Source: Pachypanchax playfairii
Taxonomy: Eukaryota; Chordata; Actinopteri; Cyprinodontiformes; Aplocheilidae
Assembly (NCBI GenBank): GCA_006937955.1
Contig: SSNP01000017.1
Location: 5,492,794-5,556,793, forward strand
Direction of reading: 5' to 3'
Length of the DNA: 64,000 bases
The translations under genes and the position numbers were made by a program. The notes under the pieces are model-generated. The model was not told where the DNA came from. It ran no database searches and saw nothing but the letters and a program-made list of their open reading frames with translations. This document shows, in pieces, positions 25,655 through 37,000 of this stretch; positions within the stretch are counted from its first letter, which is position 1, and every line of letters starts with the position of its first letter.

Positions 25655-27690
25655 CCATCCAGATAGGAGTCCATGACCAGGTTAAATTACAACATGCAAT
25701 TTATCTTATTTTCAGTATTAAATGATCAGATGACGAAGTGTAAAAGAATCTTATTCTCGTGTTGTTCTATTTATGGGAATAACTTTACTTCCTTTAATTT
25801 AGCAGAAAGATTGAGTCACCTCAACTTTCACTGTTCTAAAATATCATCTCATTATCAAACATGTAAAATGTAAAATAAGATTGTGTGTTTAACTTGAGTA
25901 CCATCATGTGGTTTAGTCAGTCGGACTATAATAGAATCTCTCTGGTAGATTAGAGGACGAGTCCTGCAGCCCGACGGGTTCTGGTTTCAGAACAGATGTG
26001 CCCTTCTAGGGGGGGGGGCTCACCTGAGAACGCCTCTGTGTTGTTGCAGACCCAGTTTCTTTCATTAAACAGGTGGTTAATGGCTACAAAATCAAGTTTG
26101 TTAAGGTAAGCGTTGCTTCTTGAATTTGCACATAAGTCAGACGTCTTCCTTTCATCCTCTCGCTGTCACTTCTGATTTATTTAATTGGTCTTTTTTGGTG
26201 AAGAGGCAGTGACCCGTCTCCCTGCACCCCTTCCACCTAACTTCCTCCCTCCTTCATGAGGCCCTGCTTTGGCCCTCAGACCTTATGTCTCCAATGCCAT
26301 ACATGCACTAATTTTATGCACTTCTGCACATATAACTCTGGTTAACCCCTGGAAGAGATGAACCTAACCAGGGACAGGATGAAGAACAACACAGCTCAGT
26401 CGCCGAGCAGCGAAGGTTGAAGTTGCTTCTATTTCTGCCTGTGTAAATTCTGGAAATCCTTCAAGCAGAAGGTGAAACTTCTGAACAGCTAATTAAGTGT
26501 GTTTGCCTAAAATTTATGATGTTATTTGAACTAATAGGTAATTTGTCCCTGTAAATAAGAGAAAAAATCCAGTTTACTGAGCAGGATTCATTTCTGGAAG
26601 TTATTACAGAATCTGTTTTTCCTTACGTTCATGTCTGATTAGAGTTTTCTGACAAAAAAGGACATAAAAATCAGTAAAGATTAAAACCTGACGTACAGAC
26701 AGGAAGTGTGTTGCTGTTGGAGGGAGTTTTAAAATGGAGTTAGAGAAGGGGAGGAGTTGAGTGGACTGCCTGAGAAACACAAACTGGCCCTCTGAAAGAG
26801 GCACAGTGGCTGGTGGGTAATTTATGGCACAGAAAGGCTTGTAGGGTGAAAAACATTATTTTAGTGGCCCCCACATCCTAATAGAAGCCAGATGTGGAGG
26901 GATTAACAAAGACTGTTCCCCCTTCTTTTTCTCTGTCCCTCTTTCACTCACCTCTTCCCCCCCCCCTTCCTCTGTAGCTCAACTCCCTACTGTCTCATTT
27001 CCCTCCTCTCTTCTCAATCTCTGGCTTCTCCACACTAGACTTGCATATTTTTACTTGGAAGTGCGAGATGCTCTGGGAATACGAGAGCAGTCAACACCCT
27101 GGTTTTTGAGGTGAGACTTTACAAACAGATTCTCTGTTTGTCCCGCCTCTTCGCACGTGGGCAAACGGGAGCTTTTGCTGATGTCACGCTGCTCCAGGGG
27201 TTTGACGTCAGCCTGGTATCACTTCTCCCTCTCATTTCAAGTCATTACTTGTTTTATTGTGGTTCTGGTACCTTTGAAATCTCCGTTACCTGCCCCGGCT
27301 TTGAAGCTACAACACTGCAGACAAACTGGTATGAAGTTGGCAAACCACGTGCTGCAGCAAAAGACAGTTAAATGAGAAAATAAAACACATGTTACAGTCT
27401 GTTTGGGTGCATTAATCACTTAAATGTGTTGAGCCAGAGAGCTGCCAGTGAGAAGGTTCTGCAGTTCCTCCAGCAGAAAGGTTTCACTTCCAAAGTCAAC
27501 ACATTATGTAAATTGAATAAGATTGTTTTTGGTCTTCCCTCATCACTTACATCATCAGTTGGGAATAAAAGTTTGATGTCAGAGCCTCAGAAGACCTCTG
27601 GCGCCACAATGAAGGCCATCTAGTAGAGACAGGTGCTCCTCCTGAGAAAGTTTGCTTTGTGTCGGCTTTCAGTCGAGCTTCATGGGAGCA
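25651..27690. other. Non-coding spacer
   Basis: No gene is supported. 26200-26400 and 26800-27350 are less AT-rich, with pyrimidine-rich runs near 26920-27020. The overlapping open frames at 27111-27375 on both strands have no splice context. Confidence 0.45.
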
Positions 27691-27695
27691 ACCTG

Positions 27696-28146
27696 CTGCA
27701 GTGTTGCAGCAGCATACAACAGCAGCAGCATGCAATGGCAGCATGCAATGGCAGCATGCATCAGCAGCGTGCAGCAGCATGCAGCAGCAGGAACTTGCAG
27801 CATGAAGCAGCAGCACTGGCAGCATGCAGCAGTAGCGGTGGCATGCAGCAGCAGCAGGAGCTTGCAGCAGCATGCAGCAGTGGCATTCAGCGGCAGCGTG
27901 TAGCGGCAGCGTGCAGTGGCAGCCCGCAGCGGCATGCAGCAGCAGCATTCAGCGGCAGTGTGTAGCGGCAGCGTGCAGCGGCAGCCCGCAGCAGTAGCAG
28001 CAGCATACAACATGCAGCAGCAGCGGGAGCGTGCAGCGGCAGCAGCAGCATGCAGCAGTGGCATTCAGCGACAGCGTGCAGCCCGTAGCGGCAGCAGCGG
28101 CAGCATGCAACATGCAGCGGCAGCAGCAGCAGCAGCATGAAGCAGC
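27696..28146 (+). repeat. GCA/CAG-rich compound tandem repeat
   Basis: About 450 bp built of GCAGC, GCATGCAGC, GCGGCAGC and similar blocks. There is also a higher-order duplication: the segment beginning GCATTCAGCGGCAG at 27883 recurs at 27945, a 62-bp period that changes frame. Open frames on both strands here reflect the scarcity of stop codons in the repeat, not a gene. The start shades out of unique sequence, so the edges are approximate. Confidence 0.9.
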
Positions 28147-29340
28147 ATTTTTTTACACATTCCTTTGTTTCTCCTAAGGCTCCAGATCCTCAAAATGAGA
28201 ATTTCTTTCTTTGAACTGATTTTTTTCCTCCATTTCAAAATAATATTTCAGTCCAGAATGTACAAAAATGTACCAAAACAAAATAAAAGGAAAATGTTCT
28301 TTTTCATGTCCAGTCCAGGTGCATTAGTGGATAAAACTTAATTTATTATCTCTGTGGTGTTTAATGTGTCATAGTCACATGTGCAACCACATATCCTCAG
28401 TATAGAATGAGTTATTGCAGCTTTATGCTAACGGAACTTTCTTCATGCAGGAACTCGGCCATGTTTTTATTCACTTTCTGAGCGTGTGTGTGTTTGAAAG
28501 CAGCAGGGATCAGGAGCTCAGAGAATGACAGCGTGTCTGCAGCGGTCAGAAACTCAAACCCTCTGATCTCGTCTCGGAGTCTCCTGCCTCCCAGCTGTCA
28601 CTGTGCCTCTGGCATCCCACTCAGCCTCTCGCCCCCTCCTGCTCCCTTTGAAGGCAGCTACCCAGGAAATTGAAAGATGTTTTCAAACAAAGACAAGAGA
28701 GGAGAGAAGAGCATGAGTGAGGACGGAGAAAGGAGGATGATGGAAAAGTTTGACTGAGAAACGCTCTCAATAAAAAGATGTTTGGAACTATTTTAAAATA
28801 AATAAATTATTAGTACTTTTAATCAAAGAGATGATACACCGGCATTGATGATGTGAGGATCTTTTCCTGAAAACACCCAGTACGTTTGTTTGGAAACTGG
28901 TTTTATTTAGAAGTCATTTGTTATCGGTGCAAGTTTACTTACCTGTAGTAAATATAAATGTCACCTTTGTCTTAGTTTTATCAGTTAAAATAAAGTCAGT
29001 GTAACGATTCTAAATTCTGAATGTGTGATGAGGCTGCAGTGTATCAACCCACATGAGCTGCTTCGACCAGTTGGGGATTAATGCAGCATCTTCACACTTC
29101 AATTGATAAAACAACAACTGTAGATTAGTTATGACCTGTTATAATTAAATTATCCTCAGTGTTTTTTTAAGCAAGAGAAATATGAGTAAACAACATGTAC
29201 ACAAACATTCTTGTTTCCTAATCAATTAAACTGAAGAATTTCAAACAAACTTATCCATCAGTGAATTAAAGTTACTGTTTTCACATTTATATACTTTTCT
29301 CTAATATTATTAACTGATCTAAAAGATTTCCAACTTTAAA
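28147..29340. other. Non-coding spacer
   Basis: No gene or repeat is recognised. The 28450-28760 part is less AT-rich; the remainder is AT-rich. Confidence 0.5.
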
Positions 29341-29505
29341 GGGACATAAGGCAAGATTTGTGAAAAACTACACATGCATTTCCAGTTTATTCAATGCTAA
29401 TGGGTCATGAAGCAGTTCGACGTCCGAATTTCCCGCGCAGTTGTAGGGATGTGACGTAAATTGACGCTGCATGCGCGTTGCCGACAGCTCTTGAACAGGA
29501 AGAAC
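29341..29505 (+). promoter_or_regulatory. CpG-rich promoter of the 29506 exon
   Basis: An AT-rich lead gives way at 29415-29505 to CpG-rich sequence with TTCCCGCGC (E2F-like), TGACGTAA (CRE/ATF-like, about 29451-29458) and GCATGCGCG (NRF1-like, about 29469-29477). This is the usual make-up of a housekeeping-type vertebrate promoter, directly ahead of ATGGCCGCC. Confidence 0.5.
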
Positions 29506-29784
29506 ATGGCCGCCGTGGACTTGGATTCAAACACTGAAGGTATACTTATGGATGTTTCTGCAGCCATCAAACGACCTGCATCCACTCTCACCCCCCAAAA
29601 AAGTGGCACCACGAAGAAAAAAAAGACTTTATCAGCGGCATCTCGTGAGTCTTACAAAAAATATGACCGAAGCCGGGCAGGCACCCGCATAAATATTGGA
29701 TATGCGTTCGGTTCATGGAGGGAACTTCAGCTGCATTTGGGAGTGAAAACGGATGCTGACATGGTTCATTTCCTTGTGACCAGG
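29506..29784 (+). CDS. First coding exon of a probable multi-copy fish gene family
   Basis: The ATG at 29506 sits in good context (GAACATGGCC) after a CpG-rich leader. The exon encodes an acidic start (MAAVDLDSNTEG), a lysine-rich stretch (TTKKKKTLS), then a region with DRSRAGTRINIGYAFGSWRE and KTDADMVHFLVTR. The frame stays open to a CAG|GTGAGA donor at about 29784/29785. The NIG-x-AF-x-x-W-R-E-L pattern resembles the N-terminal exon of uncharacterised, often repeated fish proteins, some linked to zinc-finger or transposon-derived genes; that link is from memory. I could not find the next exon before 33 kb, so this may be an orphan duplicated exon. An upstream ATG at 29461 is in frame but lies in the leader and is less likely. 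Confidence 0.55.
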
Positions 29785-29789
29785 TGAGA

Positions 29790-32700
29790 AAACATTATAG
29801 GTCGTGTTTAGAGCCTGATACAGTATGAAAATGATGAGATCAAATCAAATAACAGAGTGGAGAGACCTGACGTGAAGTATGTTAGCCTCCCCGGTGCAGT
29901 GCTGTGAAGACGAACCGTCTGTAAAGTGTCTGTGCGCGCTCCCGTGCCGGCTTGGCTGGTGGCTGCAGTTAGCCACAGCGCCTGTCGTGGCAGCACTGAG
30001 TCAGATTTTGTAAAGCTGCCTTAAGTTCCTTTAAAAACTACAGTTTTCTAAACTTATACAATGAAAGTTTGGGGTCTTTAAAACTGTCACTACAATATTT
30101 ATTACATTTATATCTGGCTTTAAATTCTTGTTTCAACACATAAATACTCTTTAATTAACACCAAACAGACTTTTAGGGTTTTATTTCCCACTAAATAAAT
30201 AACTGCAACATCAATAGGACTGTAGTTTGTAACTTTCATAAACTTAAGAGTCAAACCAGAAACACGTAAAATGAGGGGCCCCTTTAGAAATCCAGTTCAC
30301 ACCAGCAAAAACTGAACCTTACTGAGTAAAAGTGCTCAAGTCTAAAGTCAATTAAAAAATCTCTTTTTCTAATTATACACAAAGGTGGATGAATCAGGAC
30401 CCTCGGACCTGATGTCCTGCCTAGTCTGAAGGCTTCAGGGTCCCAATGAAGGATTCTCTGTTACAGTAGAACGTCTTTCATGTCTCAGAGACAATACAGA
30501 AGTGTGCCAGAGCGCCGGGGTTCCCAACATTCTCCTGAGGTTTACGTTGGAATAACAGTGAAACGGGATGGCAGCCAGGCAGAGGGCAGATGGTTGTGTG
30601 GTTTGGCCCAGCAGCAGACAGGCGAACAAACACTGATGGACAGGTGGGCGTTGCACCGGTCTGCTGCTGCCAGGAGGACAATCAGATGGAAAACAGCAGC
30701 CGCGGATTCAAACTGGCATCTTGGCACAAAGTCTCACAGCAACAACAACGCCCGTCTGTTTATATGTGAACCATGAGGCTGACCTGTTCAGAGGATAAAA
30801 CGATTTAAAATGCTTCTCTCTCAGAAACATTTTATTTATTTTACAACTAAAGTTACAATTTACACAAAGAAGAAACAGATTTAACACGTGCACATTTTTG
30901 TTTAAAAAATAACAATGGTTAGATAATCCCCTCACTCACTCTATACCAGCACACAGGAAGCTGTTTGCATGTCACTGCATGTTGTGAACTGTGAAAAAAT
31001 AATACCTCATTTTAAACTGTTACTCTAATGATTTTGTGCAAAATTAACAGAATAAATGTTGGAGAAAAGACAAAAATCCATCTGAGCCACTAGTGGAATA
31101 AAGTTCATATTAATCATATAAATCTCATTATTTCTTCTTTTGGTAAAATAATAGTTATGACTATTTGAATCTAACGATTCATTTTAATGATTCTATCACA
31201 TTTGTAAACAGGAAAGAGACTCTTCTTCTACAGTTTCATCATAACACCAGCTGGACTCAAATATTTGCTGACATAAACCATTACATGGTTAAATTTGGCT
31301 TAGAAAAACAAAAAACCATGTAATTATGGACTAATACAGCTTGAAGGGCAGAAGGTCAGTTTCCCTTCTCACACTTCCACGACGCCTGCGTGTTCTGGTC
31401 AGATCTGATCACGTTCAGAAACTGTAGAAACCAGATGAAAATGAGTCTGATTCTGTGTGAAACTGTTTGTTTTTGTAAAAAGTTTTGATTAAACATTTGT
31501 TTTTGACTTTGTTCACATTTTCTCTCAAAAATTAAGATTTTCAGCTCAGAAAACGTTAAAGAAAAAAAAGCAGACAGGACTTCTTTATTTCAACGTTCAT
31601 CCAAACGGCTTCAGTTTGTTTTTTTATTTTTAGGGCTTCATGACGACTGAGACGCAGTACAAACTATTCTGTGATCTGTTAATAATCCCGTGTCCCCGTC
31701 ACAGTTTTCAATCCATGTTTACAAAGATCAGATTTGTATTCACAGGCTCATGTTTGTTATGTTCATAAAGACAAAACCACAAATGTAAATCTGGATTTCG
31801 TGACTTCCTGAAGTTGTAACTTTTAAACAACTATTGATAAAACTGTTTTTTGTGCATTTTAGATGTTTTTTTAGTCTTCAGTGATAAAATGGTTAATGAT
31901 GAATATGTTTATCTCTTTGTTTTTAGTCTCCTCCTCCACTTTCTAATCAACGGCAGTAAGTTTTGTGACCTTCATCCCCAGGTGCTGAGGTGAGGGGTCA
32001 CAGCTTTACGACAGAGTGGGTGGAGGTCGAGACCTGCGCTCCGTGGAATTTGGTGTCACTATAGCAATCACAATGAAGCAGTGGGAAAGACAGGTATCCC
32101 CCCCAGGGCTGTAAATAACAGAAATACACTCATACTCATAAGAAGCAAGGAGGCTAAAAGTCTGCTGTGGCTCAAAACAGGAAATGAGTATAAGAGGAAA
32201 GGACAAGGGAAAACAAAAACAGTCAAATGGGAAAAGATAATTGCATTTTAGGAGAGCAGGAATGTCCCAGCTGATGGACAGAGTCTCAGATCCATTCAAA
32301 CCAAGAAGGTTCAGCAGTTTACACGAACTTAGAGCTCATTCTGATGGTTTGAACCACTTTGTTCAAACAAATCACAAATTACAGATTTATTACTTCTTTG
32401 AGTTCTGAGATCAAGAAGAACAAGATTATTTGATCCTGCAGGCAGAACCCAAAGACACAATCCTGACAGGAAACAAGTTGTAGTTGAAGAACACAACCAG
32501 CTCTTTTACTCTGGACTCTGGAATTAAAGTATTTTAAACAGATAATTAATGGAGAAATAAACCTTAAAGGGTCTGATCAGACACAAGTAGCCCTTTAAAT
32601 ACCCATTTGTTGCTGTTTTTCTCCTGCAGGTTCATACATTTTTGGGTTTTTTTCATGCCTTTTCTTCCACCTTCACAATGAATCCTTGCAGCTTATTGAT

Positions 32701-33830
32701 CAGCCCAAACAACCCAAAACAGAGGTGGAAACTGGATCCAGCAGCTCTTTCTGCACTCTGTCAGTTGATTCAAAGAAGGAACAAGAGACTCAGGTGTATA
32801 CAAAATAAAGAGATGGGGAGGCACTGCACATAGCTCAAGAAGGGGGGGGGGTCCTTTGCTCTCCCCCAGGGCAGGTCGGAGTCCCTGACCTCTGACCTCT
32901 CTCTGAAAGAAGGGAATTTCAGGGAGGGAGAGGGAAACATGTTCGAGCAGAGCAAAGAAACAGAACTGGACATGAGCAGCAAGTCATGTAAATTTCATGA
33001 TGATAACAATCTTCATTAAAGGACAAAAACAAGTTAATTTGCATTAAACATCAAACTTACAAACATTCTGACATGCACAGCAGAGAGCTGACCATCAGAG
33101 TCTGCTGCTCCTCCATGGAGCCTCTTCAGAAGTTTGTTCTTGTCTGTTGTTCTTCACTTTTCTTCTTCGATCTGGATTAAAGGACCAGGATGACCTTTGA
33201 CCCCTCAAGCATCTGTCTTCAAAAACCATGTGTCTTCCAGATGTGGATGTATCTGAACCCAAGGGTGCTAAAACTAAAGGAATTCAATGAGCTGTCAACA
33301 GATGGCAGAACTCCAAACAGACCTACAAACAACAATACAGTGTTGTTAAAAACAAATTCAATAAATCACTGTGGAACATCTGGGCTTCCATCAATCAGCT
33401 GGTTCAAAATAAGATAACTTTATGTGTATATAGCTAAAATGTTTATAGACAGAATTAAACAAATGAAGAATAATTCAGGATTCAAACAGTAAAAAAGGTC
33501 TAATTTCTAAAATAAAGTATGTGACAGTGACTTTAAGACTCTGTTTCCCTCCAGATGTTGTAAAAAAAAAAAAACTTGAATCTGTGTTTGTGTGTTTTAA
33601 CAGCAGCTGCACAAAAGGAAATTATTTTACTATAATTGCTAAATGCGCTCAAATAAAACGTCCACTTCTTTAATACTTTATCACCTTCTATCAGTTTAGA
33701 CTTCAAACATTGGATTTGCAGGTTAGCAGGTGCATCTTGAAATCGTTAGTTAATCTCAGAAAAGTGACAGAAAACAGATTTTTCTCTGTTCATGTATTAG
33801 AACAACCTGCTAAAACTTTGTTCTCTTTCA
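29790..33830. other. Non-coding or intronic sequence
   Basis: If the exon at 29506 is live, this would be its first intron. Islands at 29850-30000, 30430-30780 and 31970-32300 have better base balance, but no exon with both splice sites could be defended. 32844-32853 is a G run. The rest is AT-rich. Confidence 0.4.
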
Positions 33831-33831
33831 T

Positions 33832-33902
33832 TTTATAATAATAATAATAATAGTAATAATAATAATAGTAATAATAATAGTAATAATAATAATAATAACA
33901 AC

Positions 33903-33948
<46 letters not shown>
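33832..33948 (+). repeat. TAA/TAG-interrupted trinucleotide microsatellite
   Basis: About 115 bp of (TAA)n with a few TAG and CAA interruptions on the left and a purer run on the right. Confidence 0.92.
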
Positions 33949-34012
33949 TTTATTTATTAAGCGCCTTTCAGGACACCCAAGGTCTCTCTACAGGACATAA
34001 AACACAGTTTTC
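33949..34012 (-). mobile_element. Short retroposon 3' tail fragment
   Basis: TTTTATTTATTAAGCGCCTT followed by TCAGGACACCC resembles the reverse complement of the 3' tail shared by many fish SINEs and RTE-like LINEs, with the adjacent TAA run as its terminal tail. No upstream body is visible, so it is a fragment. Confidence 0.4.
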
Positions 34013-37000
34013 CGGTGAGCATCGATAGTCTGATTCTGCATGAAAATCCATCATCATGAACTTTTCAGAATCATTGTTTTAATGAAATGCAGTTTGGGGG
34101 ATTTGGGCTTTTCAAGCCTTTTTTAAGAGACATAATAGTTTCTTTAAAAATACTAGTTCAAGTTTAAGGTTTCAGGTTTTTTTCTGACTGACAACGAACT
34201 CCAAAGCTGCATCATCCAAATTCTAAGATTCACCCGGAAGACATGAAGGAGTCTCCAACTTTACTCTGTATGACGTAGAAAAGTGTAAAAACCAAAGAGA
34301 CACATTGTGTTGATGAGACGCTCTCAGAAAGACGCCGAGGAGGATGCAGCTGTGTTTCCTACGTTTCTCCAGAGGCCCCGGCGCTCTTTGGCTCCTGAAC
34401 AATGACAGAGACGGATTTCCGGTTCTCGACAAGCAGAAGTCATATTAACGTGAATCATTCCTCATTAGAACAGAACATGCAGATAAAATCCTGTGAGTTC
34501 AGACACATAGAAAACATTTAAACAAAAATAATCATCACAATAAACTGTCTCATGAAAATATCAAATCTGTGTCAGAAAAAGTTTGTGTCATTTTTTCTGC
34601 TTGAATTTGAAAAACTAAAAAGAAAATGAATCTGTTCCCATCATTTTACTGACCGCTGACACTTTCTTATTTATTTATGTGGATATTGTTTCATAAATTT
34701 TTGGGTTTGAATATTTTATTTTATTTTTTAAAGGATTGCTTAATATTTCTTTACAAAGCAAATATAGAAGTCAGTGAAGCTTCTTATCGTTCCTCATCAG
34801 ATTTCATCATGTCTTCACTCACTTCTCTCTCCATGTTTATACTATTTATTATTTTTATTCCTGCCATTAACTTTATTGAATCAATTCTCCTCACAGCTGC
34901 TCATTTTTACTTTGACACTTAGATTTACACCAAAAACCTTAAATGATTCATATAAATCTTCAATAATTGATTTGTTTTTCCTTCCTGCCTCACAGATAAA
35001 CAATTTTCCTCCATCAGCTGAAATGTTATTATGACTTTTTCCATCATCTTCACTGCGTCTTCTAAGTTTTCCTCTTATTTCATGTTCAGTTTGGTATCAA
35101 AACAAGCTCAGCTGGTCTTTAGAAGGTGGATTTGTGTTTGCTGGTAATCACTGGGGGAGTGAGCTGCAGTCACAGTTTCCTCTCTTCCATCCTCACACCA
35201 TCTCTATCTGTCTGTGGCCTTTTCATTCAGTCTGGAGCTCCTTAAACTCCAGGATGCTCAGCAGAGCCAAACAGCTACGAGCAGAGAGAGACCTCTCTTC
35301 ATGGAAGGAGGAAAATGCTGAGAACAAGTCAGTCTGAGACAGGAGTCCATTGTAGGGGGCTGGCCTGGGGACAAGTCACCCATTCAGATGCGGCCAGCCG
35401 TATACAATGGCTAAACTAACATTACTGACATTTGGAGTTGCCTGAGCTTTGCAGTGAGAGGAAAGGGGAGGAGTAAGGACGGGGGAGGCTGGTGAGACTT
35501 GGAAAAGAGCCTTCAGAGGTACCAGCTATTGATCAAAAATTCATGTCAGTGGATGGGATCAGACCAGCGAGCCCCCCCATTAGCTTAGAGGAGCAGGAGG
35601 AGGGGAGGACATCTGAGATAGCCACCTTTTAAAAACCAGCCCTAACGGACCGGGCCGACATCAGCAGGCCACCCAGGACCAGGCAGGGTCACCTGGGGCC
35701 AAATGGGTGACAGAGAACAGGATCAAAGCACTCAGATAACACAGCTTTACTACACTCACCATTAAGAGATGCAGAGCTTTGATTAATGACAGCGCGAGCA
35801 GCCGAGAACCAAATCATGGCAGCAACTAATGAGTTATTCAACTGCAGGTGACGGATATGGATGTGAAACACGACTCCTTTAAAAATACTCAAATATAAAT
35901 AATACAACAGGATTAAATCTGAAAACACTGCAACAAATTCAGCTGAATAGAATTAATAAATAATAAATAAATAAATAATAAATATATCTTTTATTAGAGT
36001 ATTTTAAGATGTTTGGAACATCTTGTAAATAACGTTTTAAACTCATAACATCAAACCCGACTGTAACTGAGGTCAGGAAGGAAAAAAAAGGAGAGATTCA
36101 AATGTCGGTCGTTATTTCTTTTAGTTTAAAATCCTTTAATAACTAAAATCAAATAAATTGCAAAAATCTGCTCATTACTTCAAGAATCTTATAATATTGT
36201 TTTGCTCCCTGAAGCTCAGTTAGTCTCAATTTAATGAAATATTAAATTAAAAAAATGTACATTGTTGTAAAGCTGCCTTCAGGATAAAAACAAACAACTC
36301 ATAAAAACAGATTTAATATTCATATTCATATATTTAATTATTAATTTTTTGATTGTTTCTTTATTATTTATTACATTTTCCTGTAGAAATGTTGAAATGG
36401 TCTCATCATACATCGCAGGTCATCAAGCTGCTCTGTTCTAGTTCAGTTTCAGTAAAGTTTAGATGTTAGAAGCAGGTGATGAATCCACAGTGAGAGAAGA
36501 AGCAGGCAGAGCCGTGCAGAGGAAGAACGCTGAGTCTTGGCTGGAGGATTCGTCTTCAGGATCCAAACTTTAATCAATGCTGCCAGTTAGATTTTGACGC
36601 AGCTTCACTTTTTGGCCGGTAGTTATCGGTCCAACAACTGGAATCTTCTGGTTTGAGTTCTGCAGCTGCCAACGTTTCTCTCTTGCTCTCTCAGTGAAGG
36701 CCACATCAACACTCGCCGGCTTGATGACGTCTGCAGGCTGAGTGGAGGCAGCCACTTTGTTTAAACGAGTTTGTGCGTGTAGCTGAAGGAGTAAACAAGG
36801 CTGGACCACCAAGCCTGCGCTGCCTTCACTGCCAGCCTGGAAACAAACTGAGCTGCTGGTACGTTTCATTACCTGGGTTGAGTTGTATGTTCTACAGAGA
36901 TCTTTCACTCTCTTATCTTTACTGGGGCTGTTGAGGATATCACCCCCCTCCTCTCTTCTGCTCGGGGGCTGCTGGATCTTCTAAATGCATTAACAGCTGC

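Noticed and set aside
27547..28140. Long open frames on both strands rich in glutamine, alanine, leucine and cysteine
   Set aside because: They arise from the GCA/CAG repeat, are open on opposite strands at once, and are shifted by a 62-bp internal duplication.
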